A stretch of DNA of 44,232 nt from Promethearchaeota archaeon (GTDB lineage: Archaea > Asgardarchaeota > Lokiarchaeia > Sigyniarchaeales > SOKP01): contig JAEOTP010000029.1 of assembly GCA_016839765.1 (NCBI GenBank), forward strand, positions 1 through 44,232, given 5' to 3'. Positions 1 to 8,800 of this stretch are shown one piece after another; within the stretch, counting starts at the first letter, position 1, and every line of letters begins with the position of its first letter. Under the pieces are notes generated by a model that made no database searches, had not been told where the DNA came from, and saw only the letters and a list, made by a program, of their open reading frames with translations. A program made the translations under genes and the position numbers.

Positions 1-133
1 TAAAACTTTCTTGATGATTTTTTAAAAAGAAAAAATTTCTTTTTTTTGAAATCCCAATAACTGCCATTGATTTAATATTGTTAATAAATGAAATATCCTT
101 TACATTTAAGTCTGAACTCTCTTGTTGTTCCAT
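1..133 (-). CDS. CoA-binding Rossmann protein, N-terminal fragment
   Basis: The gene starts at an ATG at 133 on the minus strand and stays open to the left edge, giving 44 residues. Residues 22-33 read KSMAVIGISKKR, followed by FFFLKNH. This is the first strand and glycine loop of CoA-binding domains (CoA_binding / ADP-forming acyl-CoA synthetase alpha type), where an 'AVIG.S.' motif is followed by basic residues that contact CoA. No Shine-Dalgarno site is visible upstream. It is transcribed divergently from the ABC transporter at 407. Only the N-terminus is visible, so a stand-alone CoA-binding protein and a full ADP-forming acyl-CoA synthetase cannot be separated. Confidence 0.6.
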   Translation of the reverse strand, partial: MEQQESSDLNVKDISFINNIKSMAVIGISKKRNFFFLKNHQESF

Positions 134-406
134 CAATCTTATAAAATTAAAGATACGTTTAATAGTTTTTAAATCAAGAAATAGGATTTATTCATAATTT
201 TTTTATATTTATTTTGATCTAACTCTGCCATACAAAGAACTTCACAACACTTAAATACTTTGTTTGATATTATTATCTTAGAAGGATTATAAGAAAATCC
301 TTCTAAATAGGAAAACAATAATCAAATTCATAATATAGTAATTAGTTCAATTTAGGTTAAAATGTTAAAAAATTGTAAAAAAAAGTGTATTTAAGGAGGA
401 AAGAAA
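134..406. other. Divergent intergenic region, no gene seen
   Basis: About 270 nt of very A/T-rich sequence lie between the minus-strand CoA-binding gene and the plus-strand ABC ATPase. I see no open frame with recognisable protein similarity and no RNA structure. The right end carries the ATPase ribosome-binding site, GGAGG at 395-399. It presumably holds promoters for both directions. Confidence 0.5.
395..399 (+). promoter_or_regulatory. Shine-Dalgarno site of the ABC ATPase gene
   Basis: GGAGG lies 7 nt before the ATG at 407. It is a standard example of the strong SD class used in this genome and a useful reference for the near-cognate starts described elsewhere. Confidence 0.7.
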
Positions 407-1243
407 ATGGAAAGTTATGCTATAAGGACTCATGAACTTACTAAGAGTTTTGGTAGTGTTCTAGCAGTAAATAAATTAAATTTAAAAATTCCCTATGGTA
501 AAACTTATGGGTTATTAGGACCTAATGGAGCGGGCAAAACAACTACAGTAAGGATGCTAAACGGAATAATTTCAAGAACTTCAGGTGAAATCTATATCAC
601 AGACAAGGATATTAAATCTCATGAGAAATATGTGAAGATGATAAGCGGATTCTTACCAGAGAGTCCTGGATTATATCAAAAACTGAGTGCCAGAGAATTT
701 TTAATTTTTATTGGAGAATTATATTATTTACCTAAAAGCGTTATAATCTCCAGAGTTGAAGAACTTTTAGAATTATTTGGGCTATCTGAGAGAGCAAATG
801 ATCTGTTAGAAGGCTATTCTCGTGGTATGAAGCAAAAGGTATGTTTATGTGCCGCTCTCATTCAAGATCCACAAATTATATATCTTGACGAACCAACCTC
901 AAATCTCGATCCTGCGATTGCACGGATGGTCAAAGATTTAATAAAAGAGCTTGTTGTGAGGGCAGATAAGACCATTTTTATATGTACTCATCAATTAGAT
1001 GTTGCTGAAGAATTATGTGATCAAATTGGTATAATTAACAATGGGATTTTGAAAATTGAAGGGAGCCCAACAGAAATTATAGATAATATGGGAGCAAAAA
1101 ACTTAGAAGATGCTTATCTTAAAGTTATGGATGTAACCAAAATGGAAGATCTTTTAAGTTGGAGAGAAAGTGGCGAATTGAATAAGAAAATTGTAATATC
1201 AAGAAAAGGAAAAGTCAAAAAAGGAAAGAAAATGGTGGTATAA
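407..1243 (+). CDS. ABC transporter ATP-binding protein
   Basis: A 278-aa ATPase of an ABC-2 type exporter. Walker A is GPNGAGKTT (residues 38-46), the signature is SRGMKQK (138-144), Walker B is IIYLDEP (157-163) and the switch histidine is H195 in CTHQ. After residue 225 a basic tail ends in repeated K/G residues (KGKVKKGKK). The stop codon at 1241-1243 sits one base before the proposed ATT start of the permease, so the two genes are almost certainly co-translated parts of one transporter. The substrate cannot be told. In ABC-2 systems this subunit hydrolyses ATP on the cytoplasmic face to power the membrane subunit. Confidence 0.93.
   Translation: MESYAIRTHELTKSFGSVLAVNKLNLKIPYGKTYGLLGPNGAGKTTTVRMLNGIISRTSGEIYITDKDIKSHEKYVKMISGFLPESPGLYQKLSAREFLIFIGELYYLPKSVIISRVEELLELFGLSERANDLLEGYSRGMKQKVCLCAALIQDPQIIYLDEPTSNLDPAIARMVKDLIKELVVRADKTIFICTHQLDVAEELCDQIGIINNGILKIEGSPTEIIDNMGAKNLEDAYLKVMDVTKMEDLLSWRESGELNKKIVISRKGKVKKGKKMVV
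1234..1237 (+). promoter_or_regulatory. GGTG Shine-Dalgarno site for a near-cognate ATT start
   Basis: GGTG within the last codons of the ATPase gene lies exactly 7 nt before the in-frame ATT at 1245. No ATG, GTG or TTG exists in the permease frame between the upstream in-frame stop (1194-1196) and 1434. Confidence 0.55.
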
Positions 1244-1244
1244 A

Positions 1245-2876
1245 ATTCTTATCTTAGAACCTGAATATAATTATCAAGCAAACAAGCGAAAATTATGGCT
1301 AACAATAGCTAAAAATGAAATTAAGTTAAGAACTAGTTCTTTTCGAAATAATAGAAAACTGTTTTTTATTTTTTCATATTCAATATTAATACTATGGGCA
1401 TTCATTATAGCTCCACTCTTATTCGATTCATTCATGCCAACTATAGCAGCTCAAAATGCAGGTATATTTAAACCAGTTGTTGCTCTTTTAATTGAATCAT
1501 TCATGATGATACTATTTTTAATCATATTAATGCTTCCATTAAATAACGTCTATAACAAAGATGAAACAGGAATTAGAGAATCATTGGTGGCTTCTCCTGT
1601 TTTAGCACGCGACATCTTTCTTGGAGAATTTTTAGGGAAATTACCCCTCTATACTTTTGCAGTGTTGATTTTCGCGCCAATAGTAGTTGGAATGATAAAT
1701 CCTATTATAGATTTAACGGTAATTCAATATATCATTATATATACGTGTGCATTTGGCCTTGTTTATTTTGCTAATTTAATTGGTTCTATAATTTCTAGCT
1801 GGTTAGAGCATAAAATCTCAAAAAGTGAAAGTGCTCGAGATTGGGGAAAAGCATTAATCATGATTCTTACGATTGTTATGGTCATAATGATGTATGCGGT
1901 TATATTTTTTATCAACGAGATACTTATGAATCCGGAGTTAAAGAATTGGCTAAGTTTTTATCCATCAATTTGGTTTTCTAATATCATATTACATGCAATT
2001 GACCCCTTGCTACTTAATTCATACCTTCTAAATATTTGGTTTAGTATTGGTTTGACTCTCTGCATTCCTCTAATGGTATTATATATTTCATATAAAAAAG
2101 CCCATGTTTTTTACTCTTTAGAAGGTATAAGTGCAAATAGCACTTCAGGAACTAAACAAGATAGCATCTTCTATTCAATGTTAAACAAATTAGCAGGTCG
2201 TAAATTTGGAGGATTATTAATTGTTCAGATGAAACGATTCGTTAGAAAAAAGGCAAATCTCGCAAGAATAGCTTATGTAATCGGGTTAGTTGGATTTATG
2301 ACATGGTTTATATCTACAACTATGGAAGACTATGAAGGAATGATTTTCAGTTCCTCAATGCTAATTGCTATAGGAGGAGCTGTATCAAGTATGATGCTAG
2401 GACATCTTATATTCATCAATTCAAAAGATGTAATCTGGGTTTATAAGAAATCGCCAAGAGGGATTAAAGGATTGGTCTATTCTTATTTGTTGAATATGCT
2501 GATAATAAGTTTATTTATATCATTATTTATAACTATCCTGCACTCGTTTTTTGCCAATATTAAATTAGTTGATGCATTAATTTTCTTTTCATTATTTCTG
2601 GTGAATATGGAAATTTCTATGCTACAATCAGTGGGTTTACAATCTATGAATCCTGCATTTGGAGAGAAAGAGTCTAATATGAAATCTAATACTATAATAT
2701 CTATGCTTATAATGCAACCAGTATTCATGATGCCAGTTTTTTTATTGATCTTTATCAACCCACCCACACTATTAATGATGAGAATTGTCATGCTAGCGCC
2801 AGTGTTTATATTCAATATTGTGGTAGGAACAATACTACTATATATTGGGATGAAAAAATTAAATAAAATAGAATAA
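1245..2876 (+). CDS. ABC-2 type transporter permease
   Basis: Membrane subunit partnering the upstream ATPase. The first ATG (1434) would cut off obviously coding sequence: the frame is open from 1197 and encodes a basic amphipathic stretch (KRKLWLTIAKNE) and a first membrane helix (IFSYSILILWAFIIAPLL) before that ATG. I therefore place the start at ATT 1245, 7 nt after GGTG, giving 543 aa; starting at 1434 gives 480 aa. About a dozen hydrophobic segments are visible in two halves, each beginning with a cytoplasmic basic segment (the second has VQMKRFVRKKANLARIAY). An alternative is a +1 frameshift from the ATPase frame making a fused ATPase-permease. The function as an exporter is inferred from family and context. 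Confidence 0.82.
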   Translation: MLILEPEYNYQANKRKLWLTIAKNEIKLRTSSFRNNRKLFFIFSYSILILWAFIIAPLLFDSFMPTIAAQNAGIFKPVVALLIESFMMILFLIILMLPLNNVYNKDETGIRESLVASPVLARDIFLGEFLGKLPLYTFAVLIFAPIVVGMINPIIDLTVIQYIIIYTCAFGLVYFANLIGSIISSWLEHKISKSESARDWGKALIMILTIVMVIMMYAVIFFINEILMNPELKNWLSFYPSIWFSNIILHAIDPLLLNSYLLNIWFSIGLTLCIPLMVLYISYKKAHVFYSLEGISANSTSGTKQDSIFYSMLNKLAGRKFGGLLIVQMKRFVRKKANLARIAYVIGLVGFMTWFISTTMEDYEGMIFSSSMLIAIGGAVSSMMLGHLIFINSKDVIWVYKKSPRGIKGLVYSYLLNMLIISLFISLFITILHSFFANIKLVDALIFFSLFLVNMEISMLQSVGLQSMNPAFGEKESNMKSNTIISMLIMQPVFMMPVFLLIFINPPTLLMMRIVMLAPVFIFNIVVGTILLYIGMKKLNKIE

Positions 2877-2905
2877 AATAAAAAAAAACATGAGGTAGAA
2901 TAAAG

Positions 2906-3322
2906 TTGGCATGGATGATTCCAATTATCTCAGCGGGGGATAATAAAAAGAGAAAAGGAGTTAGTATAATATTAGCTTTATTAATATTAGCTGGAATGTT
3001 ATTTATGATGTTAGGTTTCTTTTATTCTTCAGAGCATTTTCAACTTGGCTCAATTCGAATATTGTTTACAATAATCGTTGCTTTAATTATTTTTGGAGTG
3101 TTTACTATTTTTATGATTATATTGATAAAAAGCAAAAATACGCGTCAAGAAACAATAAAAAAATATAGCCATGAACATGAAATACAATCCCAAGATTATG
3201 AATATCAAGTAAAACCTCAAGAAGGCTCTAAAAGATCACGTGAAATGTATTGCCCTTATTGTGGTGGCAATACAACTTTAGATGCAATTTTTTGTCCAAA
3301 CTGTGGAAATAAAATAGAATAA
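2906..3322 (+). CDS. Two-helix membrane protein with C-terminal zinc ribbon
   Basis: 138 aa starting at TTG 2906, preceded by GAGGT 9 nt upstream. Two hydrophobic helices (about residues 18-42 and 50-75) are followed by a charged linker and a C-terminal zinc ribbon with CPYCGG and CPNCGNK, i.e. two CxxC pairs spaced by 14 residues. This architecture is common in archaeal membrane proteins of unknown function, where the ribbon faces the cytoplasm. It sits 29 nt behind the permease on the same strand, so it probably belongs to the same operon. Confidence 0.75.
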   Translation: MAWMIPIISAGDNKKRKGVSIILALLILAGMLFMMLGFFYSSEHFQLGSIRILFTIIVALIIFGVFTIFMIILIKSKNTRQETIKKYSHEHEIQSQDYEYQVKPQEGSKRSREMYCPYCGGNTTLDAIFCPNCGNKIE

Positions 3323-3453
3323 GTTTAACATAATTGAGGGTTAAAATTAAAATCAAAATTTTTTCAATTATTAATTAAAAAATAAAAAAAGTTTATGAAA
3401 GGAGGAAAAAAGATATACATTATAAGTAATAAAAAGAGGGTTTAGTTTATTCT

Positions 3454-4104
3454 ATGGTTGAAGATATTGATTTAGAATCTATTCAAAAAAAGATTATAAA
3501 AACTGCTCACCAACATGGGCTTTTTGACATGTTATTCGGCTTTATTTATGCAGGAATGGCATTTGCTCCCTTTTTTCGTGAATCTTTACCTGAACCCTAT
3601 AGATATTTCTTATGGCCACTAATTCTTCTTTGTGTAGTTTATATAGTAACATTTATCGTTGTTAAATACGTCATCAGACCTAGGATGGGATTTGCAAAAC
3701 CTGGGCCGAAACTAAAATCTGTTAGAAAAAAATTAATTATTATTACCTTAATCCAAGTTATATTCACATTAACAATCTTTCTTTTGCCTATCATTGGAAT
3801 CACATCTGGAGTACAAGTAGAAGGCGTTCTATTTGTATTGATTATAGGTTTGGTTTTTATCATACCACCTTTCACGATTATAGCTTATTTATTAAAATAT
3901 CCAAGGTTATATGCAATAGGAGCACTTATTTGGATGGGTATTTTCATCAATGAAACATTAAACCGTTCAATAGATTATAGAATTAGATGGCTTTTCTCGT
4001 TTGGAATTATTGGAATTATTATTCTTTCAATGGGAATTATAATTTTTGTTCGATTCCTTAAAAATTATCCATTACCAAAAAAGGAGGATATTTCAAATGG
4101 TTGA
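3454..4104 (+). CDS. Integral membrane protein, first of a tandem paralogous pair
   Basis: 216 aa with about six hydrophobic segments. The N-terminus has a short soluble amphipathic stretch (VEDIDLESIQKKIIKTA) and a central basic loop (RPRMGFAKPGPKLKSVRKK). It is homologous along its full length to the next gene, which is also exactly 216 aa: both share the 'DIxSLEKK / GFxDI' start, the 'P.R.G..K.G.K...R.K' loop and the 'FIKFLKxYPLPKK' end. The two reading frames overlap by 8 nt. I do not recognise a characterised family. The ATG at 3454 has only a weak GAGGG upstream. Confidence 0.8.
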   Translation: MVEDIDLESIQKKIIKTAHQHGLFDMLFGFIYAGMAFAPFFRESLPEPYRYFLWPLILLCVVYIVTFIVVKYVIRPRMGFAKPGPKLKSVRKKLIIITLIQVIFTLTIFLLPIIGITSGVQVEGVLFVLIIGLVFIIPPFTIIAYLLKYPRLYAIGALIWMGIFINETLNRSIDYRIRWLFSFGIIGIIILSMGIIIFVRFLKNYPLPKKEDISNG

Positions 4105-4747
4105 TATTGATAATGATGTATTAGATATAAAATCTTTAGAAAAGAAAGTGTATAGATCTTTCTTTGAAGATGGTTTTTGGGATATTTTTATTGGTATGTT
4201 ATTGCTTGGTTTCGGTTTGGGTTGGACTCGAATAATTTTCGATATATTTGAGCCTTTGGACATTATGATAATTTCAATTATCTGGACCACTATAACCTTT
4301 TTAATATATTATCTGGGAAAGAAATTTATAACCCTTCCTCGAATTGGAATTGTTAAATTTGGACAAAAAAGAAAGGTTCGGCAAAAAAAATTAAAAATTT
4401 TCCTCTTAATTAATGTTTTATTTGGTTGTATTGTCTTTATTCTAACATTTTTTGGATTATTAGAATTTCTTGCTTTAGCGGGATCATTAACTCCTTTGCT
4501 TATTGGTTTGATTTCATATACCTTTCCTTTTACAATTGTTGCCTACTTCTTGGACTTTAATCGGCTTTATATTTATGCTCTTATGGGGGGTTTCAGCTTT
4601 TTCATCTCGGATATTATTTATTCTATTCTAGGAAGTCCATTAGATAGCATAATCGGATTTGGAGTCCCTGGAGGAATTATAGTGGTGGTTGGGTTAATAT
4701 TTTTCATAAAATTCTTACGTAAGTATCCTAAACCAAAAAAAGATTAA
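4097..4747 (+). CDS. Integral membrane protein, second of the tandem pair
   Basis: 216 aa with about six hydrophobic segments. An upstream in-frame TTG at 4046 exists, but the ATG at 4097 is preferred: AAGGAGG lies at 4081-4087, 9 nt upstream, and the resulting protein aligns end to end with the preceding 216-aa gene. The ATG falls inside the last codons of the upstream gene, implying translational coupling. The pair probably arose by tandem duplication and may form a heteromer. The gene is followed by a winged-helix regulator in the same direction. Function unknown. Confidence 0.8.
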   Translation: MVDIDNDVLDIKSLEKKVYRSFFEDGFWDIFIGMLLLGFGLGWTRIIFDIFEPLDIMIISIIWTTITFLIYYLGKKFITLPRIGIVKFGQKRKVRQKKLKIFLLINVLFGCIVFILTFFGLLEFLALAGSLTPLLIGLISYTFPFTIVAYFLDFNRLYIYALMGGFSFFISDIIYSILGSPLDSIIGFGVPGGIIVVVGLIFFIKFLRKYPKPKKD

Positions 4748-4757
4748 AAAATCCAAA

Positions 4758-4763
4758 AGGTTG
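4758..4763 (+). promoter_or_regulatory. AGGTTG Shine-Dalgarno-like site for a near-cognate ACG start
   Basis: AGGTTG ends 7 nt before the in-frame ACG at 4771. The TTG inside it is in another frame and meets a stop after one codon. It is weaker than the GGTG of the other cases because of the extra T. Confidence 0.4.
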
Positions 4764-4770
4764 ATTTAAG

Positions 4771-5097
4771 ACGAGCAAAGAAAAAAATAATATAGATAAA
4801 ATAACTTCGATTTCAGATATTGATAAATTAATTCATGAACCTGCTCGTCTTAGCATTATAGCTTATTTATATGTAGTAGAAAGCGCAGACATGGTATTTT
4901 TAAAAAATCAAACAGAGTTAACATGGGGAAATCTATCTTCACATATCAGTAAACTTGAAGAAGCTGGTTATGTAAATGTTGAGAAACGATTTAAAGGTAA
5001 GAAACCTCAAACATTACTCCATTTATCAGAGAAAGGACGAAATGCTTTTACTGAATATAGAAAAAAATTAACTCAGGTTTTGGGTAAAATATCTTAG
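4771..5097 (+). CDS. Winged-helix DNA-binding regulator (PF13601-like)
   Basis: Small ArsR/MarR-like regulator. The motifs are DKLIHEPARLSIIAYL (helix 1), LTWGNLSSHISKLEEAGYV (recognition helix) and a wing with KRFKGKKPQT, then LSEKGRNAF. This is the typical pattern of the 'winged helix DNA-binding domain' family, in which the HEPxRL motif opens the domain. The first ATG (4891) would remove that motif. The frame is open back to 4765 but has no ATG, GTG or TTG; ACG 4771, 7 nt after AGGTTG, gives 108 aa, the usual family length. It likely controls the adjacent membrane cassette, since such regulators commonly act on neighbouring membrane-protein genes. Confidence 0.8.
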   Translation, partial: TSKEKNNIDKITSISDIDKLIHEPARLSIIAYLYVVESADMVFLKNQTELTWGNLSSHISKLEEAGYVNVEKRFKGKKPQTLLHLSEKGRNAFTEYRKKLTQVLGKIS

Positions 5098-5220
5098 AGA
5101 AAAATTTAAGAAAACAAATTGATTACACTTAAACTTAATACTTTATAAAAAAAATAATTATATAGATTCTAAAATCTTATAAAATTAATTTATTGCATAA
5201 AATTTAAATTGAATTGAGTT

Positions 5221-5721
5221 ATGACTGAGATGGATAAAATAAAAGAACGGTCAGAAAGGATGATAAAATTATTTAATGCATTCAAAAACCAGGAATTAAA
5301 AGATTTCCCCGTACCTCCTTTTTCAAAATGGCTAAATGGTAAGATTATTAAAGCAGAATATGGAAAATTAGAGTTGGAATTTAAAGTTAGACCTGAGATG
5401 GCAAATCCTACCGGTTTATTACATGGTGGAATGCAATGTGGATTAATGGATGATGCTATAGGAATGACGACAGCAACTTTAGGGTATGAAGGATTCCCCA
5501 TTTCAATAGATTTTCATGTTGATTACTTAGGGAAAGTAAAAGTTGATGAAAAAGTAAAAGTTATTGGTAAGATAATCCGCGAAGGTCGAAATATAATCCA
5601 TGCCATTGCGGAAATTTATGACTTCAATGGAAATTTAATCTCTACTGGAAATTCTAATTTACTTAAAACCACCTATGTGCCTAATTATGTGAAAAATGCT
5701 GATAAACTAAAAAAGATATAA
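5221..5721 (+). CDS. PaaI-type hotdog-fold thioesterase
   Basis: 166 aa. The motif PTGLLHGGMQCGLMDDAIG (about residues 62-80) is the hotdog-fold thioesterase core, with HGG at the active-site helix and the acidic residue following in the DD pair. The remaining strands (ISIDFHVDYLGKV, VKVIGKIIREGRNIIHAIAEI) fit a single hotdog domain with about 35 extra N-terminal residues. The family hydrolyses acyl-CoA thioesters in the cytoplasm as tetramers. The substrate is unknown, though other acyl-CoA enzymes occur further along. It is convergent with the WD40-TIR gene. Confidence 0.8.
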   Translation: MTEMDKIKERSERMIKLFNAFKNQELKDFPVPPFSKWLNGKIIKAEYGKLELEFKVRPEMANPTGLLHGGMQCGLMDDAIGMTTATLGYEGFPISIDFHVDYLGKVKVDEKVKVIGKIIREGRNIIHAIAEIYDFNGNLISTGNSNLLKTTYVPNYVKNADKLKKI

Positions 5722-5832
5722 TAATTCTTCTTATCATAATAAGAAAATAATTACCTATCAACTGAATTTATATATGAATATTTTCAAAATTAAAGAAATT
5801 AAAAAAATGAGTTAATTATTAAATGAAACTAC

Positions 5833-8800
5833 TCATCTGAGAATTGACATTTTTTTAATAATGATATTATGAAGCTCTACGATATTTTTTTCCATATCCA
5901 TCAAATCGAATTCAAGTCCTAATCGTGATTTAAGAAGCGGAGGAATATATTCTGGTTTTAAAAACACAGGAATGATAGGTTTGTCAATCATATCAGCTGC
6001 AGTCCATTCTTTTTTGACAGGTATAGAATTTAGAGCATTTTCAGAACAAAATATTATTAGTACATGGCTCTTACCAAGATATTCATCCATATACTCCATA
6101 ATATTATCTGTTATGTGTTTTTCACAATAATAAACTTCTTTTATTTCGTCATATTCAGTTAATCTTTTCGCAATCTCTTCTATTTTAAATAGTTCTGCAT
6201 CTTTTATAGCATAACTCACAAACACTAAAAGATCTGTTAATTTTTCACTTGGCTTAAATTTTTCTTCTAGGAGAGGATAATTTCTGAATTTCTGAATAAA
6301 ACCCCCATCCTTTAAAAATTTACCAATTTTTTTTGCTGTTTTATAATCATATTCCAGCTTGACTACTAAATCATAAAGGGTGGGTTTAATGAATTCTCTT
6401 AAGATTTTTGTACTAAACGATTGTAATTCTTCAATTTCAGAAGTATTGTAAGTTATAGGATTTAATAAGATATTTTGATAATAATCAGTATCTGAAATTT
6501 CAATATTTAAATAAGAAACCATTTCTCCTTTTGTTATATCTCTCTGTTTCTCATACTCAAATTCTATAATCTTTTTAACAGCATTGTTGGTTTCTGTAGG
6601 ATCTCTCAGATTTTTTAACTTTTCAAAAGCAATAGATTGAATTTCCTCAAAATTAAATAAATCAGCGCTTTCTAAAATGTAGTTCAATTGTTCGATTGCT
6701 ACTGAATAATTATTTTCTGCAATTAACTCCTCCACATCGGATAATTTGCCTCGTAACTCTTTAACGAGTTGTTCTTTTTCTTCCATTAATAAATCCCATA
6801 TCAAGACATCGCCTGAACTATAACCTGCCATTATTTGCTTTTTATTTGGAATAAACCTTAACGAATTGACTTTTGATAAATAATAATAGGTTGTTTGATA
6901 TTTTTCAATAAAATCCCATATTCTAACAAAATTATCTTCTGTTCCACATGCTACAAATAATCCATCAGATGAGAACGCTACTGATGTTACTGGACTGTTT
7001 ATTTTTTCAAATGTATAATCAAGTTCACCTGTATTAAATTTCCATATTCTTACAGTTTGGTCTTTAGAACCACTAGCAATATATTCTCCATCAGGTGAAA
7101 TTGCAACTGCTGTTACTGGTTCAGTATGTCCTTGAAGTGTTCGAATTGGTTTCCCTCCTTTTAGTTCCCATATATTTATAGAATTATCTTCTGAACCAGT
7201 AATAATATAATCTCCATCAGGAGAAACATCAATACTAGTGATAGCTTTAGAATGCCCTTTTAATTTTTTTTTTAATTTACCCGTAGAATATTCCCAAATT
7301 ATTGCAGTTTTATCTTTAGAACCACTAACAATATATTTTTTATCCTTTGCTACTGCAACAGAAGTTATAGCATCTTCATGACTACTAAAGGTCCAAATAT
7401 CCTCCCCACTATCTACTTCCCATACTTTTAAAGTGTTATCATTGGAAGTACTAAACACAAAATTTCCATCAGGAGAGAAAGCTACAGAATTGATAATATC
7501 TGTATGACCTTCGAGGGTTTTAATTAATTCTCCGTTAGAAAGATCCCATATAATTAAAGATTTATTTGATAAACCACTTACTGCATATTTTCCATCAGAA
7601 GAAACTGCTACTGAATTTACATTATCAGAATGACCCTTTATGATTTTAAAAATACCACCGAAACTTAGAGACCAGGTTCTTACAGTTCCATCTAGGGAAC
7701 CACTAACCGCTAATTTACCATCTGGACTAATAGCTACGGTTGAGACTTCTTTTAAGTGGTCATCAAATGTTTGAATTAGTTGGTGTTTAGTCGTATCCCA
7801 TATTTTGACTGTAGTATCACTAGAACCGCTAATTAAATGTGGTCCTATAGGAGAACATGAAACACTCAATACCTCATCTGTATGGTCTTCAAGAGATTTA
7901 ATTAAATTAAATTCTGAATAGAAATCCCACATCTTTATTGAGTTATCATCTGAACCACTAAAAATGATTCCACCTTTAGGAGAAATTGAAATGGATAAAA
8001 CTTTACCTTTATGTTCACTAATGGTTTTAATTGCTTGTTTTGAAGAAAAATCCCATATTTTTATATTTTTATCTTCTGACCCAGTAACAAAATATTTCTC
8101 ATTAGGGGTAAAAGCTATAGATGTTATTGGTCCTTTATGTTCTTTTGTTTCCCATATGAAATCTTTTACGTCATAATCCCATATTTTTAAATAATTATTG
8201 TTTAAGCCCAACATTATTTGGTTACTTTTCGGGATAAAAATTGCTGAAAGCGCAACATTTGGCAATTTTTGAGATGTTAAGTTATTTTGTGTTTTAACAT
8301 CCCATAAAATTACACTTTTATCCCAAGATGCACTAATAAGATAATCTCCATCAGAAGAAAATGCAACTGAAGAAATCGGTTTTTTATGTCCTTTAAAAGT
8401 TCCTAGGAGTCTTTGTGTATTGATATCCCATATTTTTATTAAATTATCGTTTCCTCCTGTCGCTAAATAGACTCCATTTGGAGAAATTGTTATTACAATT
8501 ACACCATCAGAATGAGCTGCTATAGGACTAAAAAGTTTATCTTCTGCCAACTCCCATACCATTATATTATTATCAGAAGAACCTGCTATTAAGTATCTCC
8601 CATTAGGAGAAAAAGTTAAAGATCGTATTGAATCAGTATCTCCCTTCAATGTCCTAATAAGCTTACCTGTAGATAATTCCCAAAATTTAATAGTTTTGTC
8701 ATCAGATCCACTTATAAATAAATCTTCCTTGGGGGAAATTGCAATAGATTGCACACTCCCTTCATGATCTTTAAGTAAGTAAATAGGTCTTCCTTTAGAG

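Noticed and set aside
2483-2815. Minus-strand open frame of 110 codons inside the permease gene
   Set aside because: It mirrors a coding region with clear membrane helices on the plus strand and resembles no protein family.
3401-3445. GGAGG followed 7 nt later by ATA and a 10-codon frame before the first twin membrane protein
   Set aside because: It has the spacing of the near-cognate starts, but the frame ends after 10 codons and encodes nothing recognisable; kept only as a possible leader peptide.
4046-4096. Earlier TTG start for the second twin membrane protein
   Set aside because: It would overlap the upstream gene by 59 nt, has no Shine-Dalgarno site, and breaks the equal length with the paralogue; ATG 4097 has AAGGAGG in front.
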